NCBI GenBank assembly: GCA_022041995.1
Contig: CP074381.1
Span: 310,001-374,000, forward strand
Source: Cupriavidus necator
Lineage (GTDB): Bacteria; Pseudomonadota; Gammaproteobacteria; Burkholderiales; Burkholderiaceae
DNA length: 64,000 bases
Direction: 5' to 3'
Shown here: one piece after another, positions 8,806 through 17,753 of the stretch
How positions within the stretch are numbered: position 1 is the stretch's first letter
How the letters are laid out: every line of letters begins with the position of its first letter
Notes under the pieces: model-generated
Told to the model about the DNA's origin: nothing
Seen by the model: only the letters and a program-made list of their open reading frames with translations
Databases searched by the model: none
Position numbers and translations under genes: made by a program

Positions 8806-9561
8806 ATGCATCCGATTCAAGTCATCGAACGCGGCCGCGAGGACTATCAGCCGTGTTTCGACGCGATGCGCGCCTACACCGCCGCACGCACGCCCGAGAC
8901 GCCCGACCAGGTCTGGCTGGTCGAGCATCCGCCGGTCTACACCCTGGGCCAGGCGGGCGACCCCGCGCACCTGCTGGCCCCGGACGACCAGATTCCGGTC
9001 GTGCAGATCGATCGTGGCGGGCAGATCACATATCACGGTCCCGGCCAGGTCGTGGCCTACCTGCTGCTCGATCTGCGCCGCCGCCGCCTGATGGTGCGCG
9101 AGCTGGTGCACGGCATCGAGCAGGCGGTGCTGGACACGCTCGCGGCGTATAATCTCCCAGCCGAACGCAAGCCCGGCGCCCCCGGCATCTACCTGTCCGA
9201 CGGGCCGCACCAGGGCGCCAAGATTGCCGCGCTCGGCCTCAAGATCCGCAACGGCTGCAGCTACCACGGCGTCAGCCTCAACGTGCAGATGGACCTGTCG
9301 CCGTTCCTGCGCATCAATCCCTGCGGCTATGCCGGGCTGGAAACAGTCGACATGGCTACCGCGGGCGCCACCTTCGCGGCGGCGGATGCCAACGGCGCCC
9401 CCTTGCCCGTGACCGCGGTACAACAACCGGAAATCGCACAGCGCCTGGCGGCAGCATTGTGCGAGGTGCTGGCAGCGCATGAAGCCCGCGCGCTGGCTGC
9501 CGAAGGAACTGCCGCCCCGGCTGAAGCGAAGCAGCCGAGTGAGACGGCCCTGGCCTCCTAG
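8806..9561 (+). CDS. lipB: Lipoyl(octanoyl) transferase LipB
   Basis: LipB moves octanoyl groups from octanoyl-ACP to apo-lipoyl domains in the cytoplasm, the first step of lipoate assembly. The 251-residue product has the family motifs [18 protein letters not shown] and [19 protein letters not shown] (catalytic Lys). The catalytic Cys173 lies in [13 protein letters not shown]. About 30 C-terminal residues are a non-conserved Ala/Glu-rich tail. I chose the ATG at 8806 because [14 protein letters not shown] matches the family, while upstream extension would run through the terminator hairpin. lipA follows 40 bases later. Confidence 0.95.
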   Translation: MHPIQVIERGREDYQPCFDAMRAYTAARTPETPDQVWLVEHPPVYTLGQAGDPAHLLAPDDQIPVVQIDRGGQITYHGPGQVVAYLLLDLRRRRLMVRELVHGIEQAVLDTLAAYNLPAERKPGAPGIYLSDGPHQGAKIAALGLKIRNGCSYHGVSLNVQMDLSPFLRINPCGYAGLETVDMATAGATFAAADANGAPLPVTAVQQPEIAQRLAAALCEVLAAHEARALAAEGTAAPAEAKQPSETALAS

Positions 9562-9601
9562 TCAAAAGCGAAATGCACGCTGAGCGCGTGCGGAGAAATG
9601 T

Positions 9602-10597
9602 ATGAGCGACGCACTGATCGCCACTTCCAGCGAAGCCCCGCAGTCCCCCGCGGAGCAGTACGACCCGACCCGCAAGCAGAAGTCGGCCGACAAGACCGCA
9701 CGCATCCCCATCAAGATCGTGCCGGCCGAAAAGCTCAAGAAGCCGGACTGGATCCGCGTGAAGGCCGCCACCGGCAGTTCGCGTTTCTATGAGATCAAGG
9801 ACATCCTGCGCGCCAACAACCTGGTGACGGTGTGCGAGGAAGCCAGCTGCCCCAATATCGGCGAGTGCTTCGGCAAGGGCACCGCCACCTTCATGATCAT
9901 GGGCGACAAGTGCACGCGCCGCTGCCCGTTCTGCGACGTGGGCCACGGCCGCCCCGATCCGCTGGACGTGAACGAGCCGGGCAACCTGGCCCGCACCATC
10001 GCCCAGCTCAAGCTGAACTATGTGGTGATCACCAGCGTCGACCGCGACGACCTGCGCGACGGCGGCGCCCAGCACTATGTCGACTGCATCTCGCAGACGC
10101 GCGAGCTGTCGCCCGTTACCCGCATCGAAGTGCTGGTGCCCGACTTCCGCGGCCGCCTGGACAAGGCGCTCGACATCCTGCAGGCGTGCCCGCCGGACGT
10201 GATGAACCACAATATGGAAACCGTGCCGCGTCTGTACAAGCAGGCCCGCCCGGGCGCGGACTATGCGCACTCGCTCAAGCTGCTGCAAGAGTTCAAGCGC
10301 CGCAACCCGAACGTGCCGACCAAGTCCGGCCTGATGGTGGGCCTGGGCGAGACCGACGAGGAAATCCTCGACGTCATGCGCGACATGCGCGCCCACGATA
10401 TCGACATGCTGACCATCGGCCAGTACCTGGCGCCGTCGAACCACCACCTGCCGGTGCTGCGCTACGTGCATCCCGACACGTTCAAGATGTTCGAGGAAGA
10501 GGCTTACAAGATGGGCTTCACCCACGCTGCCGTGGGCGCGATGGTGCGCAGTTCGTACCATGCCGACCAGCAGGCGCATCAGGCGGGGTTTGCCTGA
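9602..10597 (+). CDS. lipA: Lipoyl synthase LipA
   Basis: LipA is a radical SAM enzyme that inserts two sulfur atoms into protein-bound octanoyl groups. Both iron-sulfur sites are visible: the auxiliary cluster Cys78, Cys83 and Cys89 ([12 protein letters not shown]), and the radical SAM cluster Cys104, Cys108 and Cys111 (CTRRCPFC). The C-terminal Arg-Ser-Ser-Tyr motif that ligates the auxiliary cluster is present (VRSSYHADQ). The length of 331 residues is normal, with a variable N-terminal 50 residues. It works directly after LipB and is probably co-transcribed with it. Confidence 0.97.
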   Translation: MSDALIATSSEAPQSPAEQYDPTRKQKSADKTARIPIKIVPAEKLKKPDWIRVKAATGSSRFYEIKDILRANNLVTVCEEASCPNIGECFGKGTATFMIMGDKCTRRCPFCDVGHGRPDPLDVNEPGNLARTIAQLKLNYVVITSVDRDDLRDGGAQHYVDCISQTRELSPVTRIEVLVPDFRGRLDKALDILQACPPDVMNHNMETVPRLYKQARPGADYAHSLKLLQEFKRRNPNVPTKSGLMVGLGETDEEILDVMRDMRAHDIDMLTIGQYLAPSNHHLPVLRYVHPDTFKMFEEEAYKMGFTHAAVGAMVRSSYHADQQAHQAGFA

Positions 10598-10624
10598 GCA
10601 GGGCTTGTCAGTGGATGGAATAAG

Positions 10625-10651
10625 AAAACGGCCGGATTTCCGGCCGTTTTT
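10625..10651 (+). terminator. Terminator after lipA
   Basis: A perfect 8-bp stem (ACGGCCGG with CCGGCCGT), ATTT loop, flanked by an A-run and a T-run, 27 bases after the lipA stop. It is a standard intrinsic terminator and could also work in the other direction. Confidence 0.88.
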
Positions 10652-10768
10652 CTTTGGGTCTTGCGTGGCTACTGACGGCTGCCGGTAGCGGGCCTGAGCT
10701 CCGGGTCAGTCAGCCGATCCTAGGGTCAACCCCGACTGTCCAGTGAAGTTCCATTTCGATATGATGAA

Positions 10769-10791
10769 TTCATCGATAAATTATCGATGAA
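10769..10791. promoter_or_regulatory. Perfect inverted repeat, probable operator of the pxp operon
   Basis: Two 11-base arms (TTCATCGATAA and TTATCGATGAA) are perfectly complementary around a single A. This AT-rich 23-base element lies 66 bases before the pxpB start in otherwise GC-rich DNA. Its symmetry and size fit a dimeric regulator such as a GntR- or LysR-type protein. No regulator gene is adjacent, so the identity of the binding protein is open. Confidence 0.7.
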
Positions 10792-10857
10792 ATACAAACA
10801 CGTCACTTTTCCGGTTTGCCTGCCTACACTGGTAGCAAGTGCGCTACCGGGACTCTC

Positions 10858-11505
10858 ATGAACTGCATCGTCCACCGACTCGCCGAGCAGGCGTTGCTGT
10901 ACAGCGTGGCGCCTCCCGCCTCGCTGGAAGTCCAGCGCCGGATCTGGGCCATGGCTGCCCGCGCGGCGGACTGGCGCGGGGTGGTTGACGTGGTGCCGGG
11001 CATGAACAACCTGACCGTGATCTTCGACGGCAGCGCCGACGTAGACGCGCTGGAGCGCAACCTGAAGCTCGCGTGGGCCTCCGGCGAGGCGCGCAATGCG
11101 ACCGGCAAGCTGGTGGAGATCCCGGTGCGCTATGGCGGCGAGCATGGCCCGGACCTGGGCGATGTGGCGGCCCATACCGGGCTGACGCCGCAGGAAGTGG
11201 TGCGCCGTCACGCCGCCGGCGAGTACGTCGTCTACTTCCTGGGCTTCCAGCCCGGCTTTGCCTATATGGGCGGCCTAGCGCCGGAGCTGGCCACGCCGCG
11301 CCGGCGTGAGCCGCGGGTGGCGGTGCCGGCCGGGTCGGTCGGCATTGGCGGCGAGCAGACCGGGATCTATCCGGCGGTGCTGCCGGGCGGCTGGCAGCTG
11401 ATCGGGCGCACCGACGCCGAACTCTTCGTGGCGGACCGGGATCCGCCGTCCCTGTTCGCGCCCGGCGATACCGTGCGCTTTGTGGCCGAGGAAATCATCG
11501 CGTGA
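10858..11505 (+). CDS. pxpB: 5-oxoprolinase subunit PxpB (KipI family)
   Basis: PxpB is one of three subunits of the ATP-dependent prokaryotic 5-oxoprolinase, which opens 5-oxoproline to glutamate. The 215-residue protein shows the carboxyltransferase C/D-type pattern. It includes VPGMNNLTVIFD, the strongly conserved FLGFQPGFAYMGGL, and PAGSVGIGGEQTGIYP followed by PGGWQLIGRT. The ATG at 10858 gives MNCIVHRLAEQALL; an earlier ATG at 10816 has no better support. It overlaps pxpC by 4 bases, indicating translational coupling. KipI of Bacillus, a kinase inhibitor, is homologous, but the operon context points to oxoprolinase. Confidence 0.93.
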   Translation: MNCIVHRLAEQALLYSVAPPASLEVQRRIWAMAARAADWRGVVDVVPGMNNLTVIFDGSADVDALERNLKLAWASGEARNATGKLVEIPVRYGGEHGPDLGDVAAHTGLTPQEVVRRHAAGEYVVYFLGFQPGFAYMGGLAPELATPRRREPRVAVPAGSVGIGGEQTGIYPAVLPGGWQLIGRTDAELFVADRDPPSLFAPGDTVRFVAEEIIA

Positions 11506-12521
11506 TCGAGATCATTCGTCCCGGCGCGCTCGCCTCGGTGCAGGACCTGGGCCGTACCGGCTTTCGCCGTTTTGGCGTGGGCCGCTGCGGGGCCATGGAC
11601 ATGCTGGCGGTGGAAGTCGGCAACCGCCTGCTCGGCAATGCGCCGGGCTGCGCCGCCATTGAATTCACGCTGGGCCGCGCCGCGCTGCGCTTCCATGCCG
11701 ATATGCGCGTGGCGCTGGCTGGTGCTGAATGCGGCGCCAACCTGGACGGCGTGGCCGTGTGGTCGTGGCATGCCTTTGACGTGCACAAGGGCGAGACGCT
11801 GACGCTGCCGTCGACGCGCGGCGGCACGCGCGTGTACCTGTGCGTGGCGGGCGGCATCGACGTCGAGCCGGTGATGGGCTCGCGCAGCACCGACCTGAAG
11901 TCAGGCTTTGGCGGGCTGGGCGGGCGCGCGCTGCAGGAAGGCGACCGCCTGGCGGCGGGGCGCCCGGGGCTGTTGGCCGAGACCGACTGGATCGGCGTGC
12001 AGGCGCCGTCGTGGGCGCTGCCCGCCAGCATCGAGGGCAAGGCCACGCCGGTCCGCATGCTGCCGGGGCCTGAATATGAGGACTTCGACGCGGCATCGCA
12101 GGCCGCGCTGTGGCAGGCCGACTGGACCGTCACGCCCAACAGCAACCGCATGGGGCTGCGCCTGAACGGGCCCGCGCTGGCGCGGCGCGCCGAGCGCAGC
12201 GCCGACCTGCTGTCGCATGGCGTGGTGCCGGGCGTGATGCAGGTGCCGCCGGGCGGCCAGCCGATCGCGCTGATGGCCGATGCGCAAACCACCGGCGGCT
12301 ATCCCAAGATCGGCGTGGTGATCGGCGCCGACCTGTGGCGGCTGGCGCAGGTGCCGCTGGGTGCGCCGGTGCGTTTCGTGCAGGTGACGCTGGCACAGGC
12401 AGAGGCGGCGCAGGCCGAGCTGGAGCGCTACCTGCGCCAGATCGACCAGGCGCTGCGGTGGCAGGGCGATGGCATGCCCATCGCCGCGCGGCGGCGCGCA
12501 CGCACGCGCGTGGCCGCATAG
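11502..12521 (+). CDS. pxpC: 5-oxoprolinase subunit PxpC (KipA family)
   Basis: PxpC is the second carboxyltransferase-domain subunit of 5-oxoprolinase. The 339-residue protein begins [20 protein letters not shown], the characteristic start of the family. It also has [29 protein letters not shown] and [17 protein letters not shown], then [12 protein letters not shown]. These are the usual conserved blocks of the biotin-dependent-carboxylase-like domain. It overlaps pxpB by 4 bases (GTGA arrangement), and pxpA starts about 55 bases after its stop. Confidence 0.94.
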   Translation: MIEIIRPGALASVQDLGRTGFRRFGVGRCGAMDMLAVEVGNRLLGNAPGCAAIEFTLGRAALRFHADMRVALAGAECGANLDGVAVWSWHAFDVHKGETLTLPSTRGGTRVYLCVAGGIDVEPVMGSRSTDLKSGFGGLGGRALQEGDRLAAGRPGLLAETDWIGVQAPSWALPASIEGKATPVRMLPGPEYEDFDAASQAALWQADWTVTPNSNRMGLRLNGPALARRAERSADLLSHGVVPGVMQVPPGGQPIALMADAQTTGGYPKIGVVIGADLWRLAQVPLGAPVRFVQVTLAQAEAAQAELERYLRQIDQALRWQGDGMPIAARRRARTRVAA

Positions 12522-12576
12522 GCGCGCACGCGCAACAGCAATCGGGCGACGCAAGACGCCGCACAGGAGAATGGCA

Positions 12577-13317
12577 ATGCAGATCGATTTGAACGCCGAC
12601 CTTGGCGAAGGCTGTGACAACGACGAGGCGCTGCTGGCGCTGATCAGTTCGGCCAATATCGCATGCGGCTGGCACGCGGGCGACGCGGCCACCATGGTGC
12701 AGACGGTGAAATGGGCGCTCGCGCGCGGCGTGGCGATCGGGGCGCACCCGAGCTACCCCGACCGCGAGAACTTCGGCCGCACCGAGATGCAGCGCGACCC
12801 GGAAGCCGTCTACGCCGACGTGCTGTACCAGATCGGCGCGCTCGACGCGATCGTGCGCGCGCAAGGCGGCGAACTGCATCACGTCAAGCCGCATGGCGCG
12901 CTGTACAACCAGGCCGTGCGCGATCCGGCGCTGGCCCGCGCCATCGTGCGCGCGGTGCGCGACTTCGATGCCGACCTGGTGTTCGTCGGCCTGGCCGGCA
13001 GCCAGATGATCGATATCGCCAGGGAGGCCGGCCTGCGCGTCAAGCAGGAGGTCTTTGCCGACCGCGGCTACAACCCCGACGGCACGCTGGTCAAGCGTGG
13101 CACGCCGGGCGCGCTGCATGAGGACGAGGAAGTCGCCCTGAACCAGACCCTGACCATGGTGCGCGAGAAACGCGTGCGCGCCATCGACGGCACCTGGGTA
13201 CCGATTCAAGCCGAAACCGTGTGTCTGCACGGCGACGGCGCCCACGCGCTGGCCTTTGCGCGCCGCATCCGGGAACGGCTGGGCGCGGAAGGCATCGCGG
13301 TCCGCGCCGGCGACTGA
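12577..13317 (+). CDS. pxpA: 5-oxoprolinase subunit PxpA (LamB/YcsF family)
   Basis: PxpA is the TIM-barrel-like third subunit of 5-oxoprolinase. The protein begins [20 protein letters not shown] and carries [28 protein letters not shown] and [12 protein letters not shown]. These are the diagnostic LamB/YcsF metal- and substrate-site blocks. I chose the ATG at 12577 because the ribosome site AGGAGA ends at 12570, which suits it; the ATG at 12571 would leave no spacing. The length of 246 residues is normal for the family. The membrane proteins and peptidase downstream complete a 5-oxoproline unit. Confidence 0.94.
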   Translation: MQIDLNADLGEGCDNDEALLALISSANIACGWHAGDAATMVQTVKWALARGVAIGAHPSYPDRENFGRTEMQRDPEAVYADVLYQIGALDAIVRAQGGELHHVKPHGALYNQAVRDPALARAIVRAVRDFDADLVFVGLAGSQMIDIAREAGLRVKQEVFADRGYNPDGTLVKRGTPGALHEDEEVALNQTLTMVREKRVRAIDGTWVPIQAETVCLHGDGAHALAFARRIRERLGAEGIAVRAGD

Positions 13318-13417
13318 GCACTCCGTCTCAAGCGCCAGCATCCACTGCGGCCGGCCCCGTCGTGCGGTAAGACGGCTGCCGTCCGCTCGCCTCCATCACA
13401 CTCGTTTGGTGTCTCTT

Positions 13418-14146
13418 ATGGAACAGGCAGTCAATCTCTGGCCCCTTGTCGGGGTCGGCGTCATCATCATCGGCTTCGTGCTGCGCTTCAATCCCATGCT
13501 GGTGGTGGTGCTCGCCGCACTGGCCACGGGGCTGGCCGCGCCGATGCCGCTGATGCAGATCTTCTCGGCGATCGGCACCGCCTTCGTCAAGGCGCGCAAC
13601 CTGCCGCTGATCATCCTGCTGCCGCTGGCCGTGATCGGCCTGCTGGAGCGGCACGGGCTGCGCGAGCATGCGCAGGCATGGATTGCGCGCATCGCGTCGG
13701 CCACGGTTGGCCGCCTGCTGATCGTCTACCTGGGCGTGCGCGAGCTGACCGCCGCGATCGGACTGACCAGCCTGGGCGGGCACCCGCAGATGGTGCGCCC
13801 GCTGCTGGCGCCGATGGCCGAGGGCGCGGCCGAGAACCGCTTTGGCCACCTGCCCGAGCCGGTGCGCCAGCGCGTCCTGGCGTTCTGCGCCGCCACCGAC
13901 AATGTGGGCCTGTTCTTTGGCGAGGACATCTTCGTGGCCTTCGGCGCGATCGCGCTGATGCACACCTTCCTGCTGTCGTCGAACCTCGACGTGGAGCCGC
14001 TGCATATTGCCGTGTGGGGCATTCCCACCGCGATCTGCGCCTTCCTGATCCACGCCGTGCGCCTGAAGCGCCTGGACCGCTGGCTCGAGCGCGAGCTGGG
14101 CGGCAAGGCCGCCCCGGCCGCCGTGCCTGCCAAGAGCGCCGAGTAA
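13418..14146 (+). CDS. DUF969 integral membrane protein, likely half of a 5-oxoproline transporter
   Basis: The 242-residue protein is mostly hydrophobic, with about six membrane segments and charged loops such as RELTAAIGLTSLGGHPQMVR and CAATDNVGLFFGEDIFVAFG. These match DUF969. It is followed 10 bases later by a DUF979 protein, and the pair regularly occurs beside pxpABC or pcp. Transport of 5-oxoproline or a related compound is therefore a reasonable inference but is not shown by sequence. It starts about 100 bases after pxpA with no terminator between. Confidence 0.85.
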   Translation: MEQAVNLWPLVGVGVIIIGFVLRFNPMLVVVLAALATGLAAPMPLMQIFSAIGTAFVKARNLPLIILLPLAVIGLLERHGLREHAQAWIARIASATVGRLLIVYLGVRELTAAIGLTSLGGHPQMVRPLLAPMAEGAAENRFGHLPEPVRQRVLAFCAATDNVGLFFGEDIFVAFGAIALMHTFLLSSNLDVEPLHIAVWGIPTAICAFLIHAVRLKRLDRWLERELGGKAAPAAVPAKSAE

Positions 14147-14156
14147 GGAGCGCGCC

Positions 14157-15107
14157 ATGATCATTTCCATCGAATATCTCTACTGGCTCGCCGGCCTGGT
14201 GCTGGCGATCACCGCGCTGATGACCTTCGCCGACCGCGAGCATCCGCGCCGCCTCAGCACCGGCCTGTTCTGGCTGCTGTACGCGATCGTGTTCCTGATA
14301 GGCGACCGGCTGCCGCCGGCCGCGGTCGGCATCGGCGCGGTGGTGATGGCGCTGATTGCGGGCTTTGGCGGCGTCGGTCACGGCAAGCACCACAGCCTGC
14401 CGGAGGAAGAACGCCGCGCCAGCGCGCGCCGCCTGGGCAACAAGCTGTTCATTCCGGCGCTGCTGATCCCGCTGGTGACCGTGATCGGCACCATGTTGTT
14501 CAAAAACGTCAAGATCGCCGGCCTGCCGCTGCTCGATCCCAAGAACGTGACTTTTGTCTCGCTGGGGATCGGCTGCCTGATCTCGCTGGCGGTAGTGTGC
14601 TGGCTCACGCGCGACACCGTGGCGCAGGGCCTGCGCGAGTCGCGCCGGCTGACCGATTCGCTGGGCTGGGCACTGGTGCTGCCGCAGATGCTGGCGATGC
14701 TGGGCCTGGTGTTCGCCGACGCGGGCGTGGGCAAGGCCGTGGCGCACCTGTCCACCGCCTATATCAACATGGACTACAAGCTGGTGGCGGTGGCGGTCTA
14801 CTGCGTCGGCATGGCGCTGTTCACGGTGATCATGGGCAACGGCTTCGCGGCCTTCCCGGTGATGACCGGCGGCGTGGGCGTGCCGATCCTGGTCGGCATG
14901 TTCGGCGGCAATCCGGCGGTGATGGCGGCGATCGGCATGTTCTCGGGCTATTGCGGTACGCTGATGACGCCGATGGCGGCCAACTTCAATATCGTGCCGG
15001 CGGCGCTGCTGGAACTCGACGACAAGAACGCCGTGATCCGCGCGCAGGTGCCCACCGCGCTGGCGATCCTGGTAGCCAATATCGCGCTGCTGTACTTCCT
15101 GATGTAA
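14157..15107 (+). CDS. DUF979 integral membrane protein, partner of the DUF969 protein
   Basis: The 316-residue protein begins MIISIEYLYWLAGLVLAITA and has eight or more hydrophobic segments. The conserved stretch MGNGFAAFPVMTGGVGVPIL and SGYCGTLMTPMAANFNIVP near the C-terminus resemble ion- or organic-acid-transporter hairpin loops. Together with the DUF969 gene it probably forms one permease, since two-gene carriers of this kind are known. The ribosome site AAGGAGCGCGCC precedes the ATG. pcp follows 15 bases later, so all six genes from pxpB to pcp are likely one operon. Confidence 0.85.
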   Translation: MIISIEYLYWLAGLVLAITALMTFADREHPRRLSTGLFWLLYAIVFLIGDRLPPAAVGIGAVVMALIAGFGGVGHGKHHSLPEEERRASARRLGNKLFIPALLIPLVTVIGTMLFKNVKIAGLPLLDPKNVTFVSLGIGCLISLAVVCWLTRDTVAQGLRESRRLTDSLGWALVLPQMLAMLGLVFADAGVGKAVAHLSTAYINMDYKLVAVAVYCVGMALFTVIMGNGFAAFPVMTGGVGVPILVGMFGGNPAVMAAIGMFSGYCGTLMTPMAANFNIVPAALLELDDKNAVIRAQVPTALAILVANIALLYFLM

Positions 15108-15122
15108 CTGCGGAGCCCCGCC

Positions 15123-15773
15123 ATGCGTACCGTGCTGCTGACCGGCTTCGAGCCGTTCGAGAATGAACCGATCAATCCCTCATGGGAGGCAGTGCGCGCG
15201 CTCGACGGCGAGCGTGTGGGCGACGCGGTGATCGTGGCGAGGCAGCTGCCGTGCGTGTTCGGCGCGGCGATCGATACCATCGGCGAGCTGGTCGATGTGC
15301 TGCGGCCCGCGCTGGTGATTGCCGTGGGCCAGGCCGGCGGGCGCGCCGAAATGTCGGTGGAGCGCGTGGCGATCAATGTCGACGATGCGCGCATTGCCGA
15401 CAACGCCGGCGCCCAGCCGATCGATACCGCGATCGTGGCAGGCGGCCCGGCCGCCTACTTTGCCACGCTGCCGATCAAGGCGATGGTGCGCGACATGCGC
15501 GCGGCCGGCGTGCCGGCCTCGGTGTCGCAGACCGCCGGCACCTTCGTCTGCAACCATGTCTTCTACGGGCTGATGCACCGGCTGGCGCAGCAGCCGGATG
15601 GCGATGTGCGCGGCGGCTTTATCCATATCCCCTACCTGCCCGAGCAGGCGGCGCGCCATCCGGGCCAGCCGAGCCTGGCGCAGGAAACGCTGGTGAAGGG
15701 ATTGCGCGCGGCGGTGGCGACGGCGCTGTCGACCCGCGCCGATGTGCGCGAGCAAGGCGGGCAGCTGCACTAG
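15123..15773 (+). CDS. pcp: Pyroglutamyl-peptidase I
   Basis: Pcp is a cytoplasmic cysteine peptidase (family C15) that removes N-terminal pyroglutamate from peptides, generating 5-oxoproline for PxpABC. The 216-residue product starts [20 protein letters not shown], the family signature. Its catalytic triad is visible as Glu80 (SVERVAIN), Cys143 ([11 protein letters not shown]) and His168 ([10 protein letters not shown]). Its position as last gene of the pxp unit fits its supply role. Only 10 bases separate it from the convergent VanZ-family gene, with no clear terminator. Confidence 0.96.
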   Translation: MRTVLLTGFEPFENEPINPSWEAVRALDGERVGDAVIVARQLPCVFGAAIDTIGELVDVLRPALVIAVGQAGGRAEMSVERVAINVDDARIADNAGAQPIDTAIVAGGPAAYFATLPIKAMVRDMRAAGVPASVSQTAGTFVCNHVFYGLMHRLAQQPDGDVRGGFIHIPYLPEQAARHPGQPSLAQETLVKGLRAAVATALSTRADVREQGGQLH

Positions 15774-15783
15774 TCCCGCCGCG

Positions 15784-17034
15784 CTATTCCTGCGTACCGG
15801 CCGCGGCCGCCTCACGGTGCGCCGCGGCTTTTTTCCTGGCATGGCGGCGCAGGCTGACCTGCTCGAAGCGCCAGATCACATAGCAGAACGCCAGGAACGG
15901 CCACAGCCAGCCCAGCCATTGCGCCAGGCTGTTGAAGTGGATGAAGCGGCCCATGCGCCAGCCTTGCTCCGAGATCCATGCATAGGGGTTGGATGGCAGC
16001 ACATTGGTCAGCACCACCAGCACGATCAGCGCCACCATCGCCAGCACCGCACGCAGCCAGCGTGGCAGGTACAGCAGCAGCGCCAGCACCAGCGAGCTGG
16101 TCAGCAAGGCAAAGCGCCCGCCCTCTGAGAGCCAGACAAAGGCGCTCTCGGACGGAAACTGCAGTTCGGCCGCGGTGGCCTTGAACAGCAGCGCCGCGGC
16201 CAGCAGGCCGGCCAGGATGCGCAGCATCGGCGCGCTGCGGCGCATTGCGAACGAGGCGAACAGGCCCGTGCCGACCCAGCTGCTGGCGGTCACCAGCGAT
16301 TCCAGCAACTGCTGGCTCTGCATGTCCTCGGGCCGCAGGCCGATATGGTCCTGCCAGGCCTCCAGCTGCGGGAACACCATCTGCAGCACCTGCATCGGCC
16401 AGGACTCCGGGTCGGTCAGCCATTCGCGCACGATGCCGCCCATGCCGAACAGGTGCTCTTGCGGAAACACCTGCGCAAACGGCCACAGCAGCAGCAGGAT
16501 GATGGCAAAGCTGGCGTGCGGCTCGAACCACGCATGGCGCAGGCGCGTCAGGCGCCCGTCGTCGATCAGGGCCCGGGTGAACGGCGCCACCACCGCGCCG
16601 CCCAGCAGCGCGCCCAGCGCATTGGTGATCAGGTCGATATTGGAAGAGATGCGGCTTGGCAGCCAGGTCTGGAAGGCCTCCATGCAGGCCGACAGCAGTG
16701 CCCCGGCCACCAGCGCCACCAGCGTGGCGCGCCCGCCCGACATGCGCGGATGCAGCGACAGCACCACCAGCGCGCCGAACGGGAAGTATCCCAGCACATT
16801 GGTCAGCAGGTCGAAGTCGGTGATGTAGCGCGGCTTGGGCGCGCTCAGGAAGGCAAACGGCGAAACGCCGTTGTCGACCCAGCCCGAGAACGGGTACAGG
16901 CTGGCGTACACGACCAGCAGCGTGAAGCAAATCAGCCCCACGCGGGCCAGCGGCGAGTGCTGCGGGCCGGCAGGTTCTGGCCTTGACTGAGCCGCCGGGG
17001 GCGGCGCGGAGGGCGGCAGGGGAGCCGGCTCCAT
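15784..17034 (-). CDS. VanZ-family integral membrane protein
   Basis: The 416-residue protein has a Pro/Ala-rich cytoplasmic start, then about nine or ten hydrophobic segments. The VanZ-like pattern occupies the first half: SLYPFSGWVDNG, DFDLLTNVLGYFPFGALVV and ISSNIDLITNALGALLGG, with a central Glu in CMEAFQTWLPSR. VanZ proteins are best known from teicoplanin resistance, but most family members are uncharacterised envelope proteins. No resistance role should be read from this. It is about twice the length of a minimal VanZ domain. It lies about 20 bases after the end of the ABC lipid-transport genes on the same strand. Confidence 0.85.
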   Translation of the reverse strand: MEPAPLPPSAPPPAAQSRPEPAGPQHSPLARVGLICFTLLVVYASLYPFSGWVDNGVSPFAFLSAPKPRYITDFDLLTNVLGYFPFGALVVLSLHPRMSGGRATLVALVAGALLSACMEAFQTWLPSRISSNIDLITNALGALLGGAVVAPFTRALIDDGRLTRLRHAWFEPHASFAIILLLLWPFAQVFPQEHLFGMGGIVREWLTDPESWPMQVLQMVFPQLEAWQDHIGLRPEDMQSQQLLESLVTASSWVGTGLFASFAMRRSAPMLRILAGLLAAALLFKATAAELQFPSESAFVWLSEGGRFALLTSSLVLALLLYLPRWLRAVLAMVALIVLVVLTNVLPSNPYAWISEQGWRMGRFIHFNSLAQWLGWLWPFLAFCYVIWRFEQVSLRRHARKKAAAHREAAAAGTQE

Positions 17035-17053
17035 GGCATTTCTCCTTGCGTAT

Positions 17054-17683
17054 CTACTTTAGCTGCAGCGTGCCGATCCAGTCGAGCAGCGCCGCGATCA
17101 CGGCGTCGCTGGCCTCGGCCAGCGCCCTGGCGCCGCCGGCGCCATCGGCGCTGGCCGCGGGCCGGCGCGCCTCGAAGGTCTGCTGGCCGAGCATGCCGTG
17201 CTGGAACACCGTGGCGCGCAGCCGCACCACGCCTGCGCTGGTGGTGGCGCTGTCGAACACCTGGTCGAACTCGATCAGGTCCACCTTCAGCGCCGGCACG
17301 CTGCTGTCGCCGAACCAGCTCAGCGTGCCGCGCGCGGCCACGGCCTCGCGCAGCCGCTCGTCGAACAGGCGCGTGGGCGACATCACCCAGCGCTGCGTGG
17401 CGTAGGCCTGCAGGCGCTGCGCCTGCGCATACTGCAGCCGGTAGAAGAGGGCGTTGCCATCCAGCCAGTTGGGCCCGTCGGTCTGCGCCACGCGCAGTTT
17501 GGGCAGCCGCGCCGGCGCGGGGTTCCCGTTGCCGGGGCTGGCGGCGGCCGGCGGGCCGAGGTCGTAGGTGACGGTGGGGTCGTTGCCGCGCGTCAGCGCG
17601 CAGCCCGACAGCGCCAGCCCCGCGGCGGCGGCCAGCAGGGCGGCCTGGAGGCGGGATCGCGCGGATCGGAGAAAGCGTGGCAT
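17054..17683 (-). CDS. ABC-type transport auxiliary lipoprotein (PqiC/DUF330-like)
   Basis: From the ATG at 17683 the protein has 209 residues and begins with an Arg-rich signal peptide. A lipobox follows (LALSGC, Cys at about 28), so it is probably an outer-membrane lipoprotein. The mature part contains PKLRVAQTDGPNWLDGNALFYRLQYA and a SPTRLFDERLREAVA block, typical of the ABC-associated lipoprotein family that includes PqiC. An in-frame ATG at 17743 is possible, but the later one places the signal peptide correctly. It is the last gene of an MCE transporter set, where it may receive lipid or hold the periplasmic bridge (inference). Confidence 0.88.
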   Translation of the reverse strand: MPRFLRSARSRLQAALLAAAAGLALSGCALTRGNDPTVTYDLGPPAAASPGNGNPAPARLPKLRVAQTDGPNWLDGNALFYRLQYAQAQRLQAYATQRWVMSPTRLFDERLREAVAARGTLSWFGDSSVPALKVDLIEFDQVFDSATTSAGVVRLRATVFQHGMLGQQTFEARRPAASADGAGGARALAEASDAVIAALLDWIGTLQLK

Positions 17684-17753
17684 CTCGGTCGCAGGGTTCA
17701 CGGCGGTGTCTCGCGGTTGACGGTATCGGGTCAGGGGTGGCATGCGGGCCGCG

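Noticed and set aside
15784..17034. Antibiotic resistance gene (vanZ)
   Set aside because: Only the family fold is shared. No vancomycin cluster is present and the protein is much longer, so a resistance role is unsupported.
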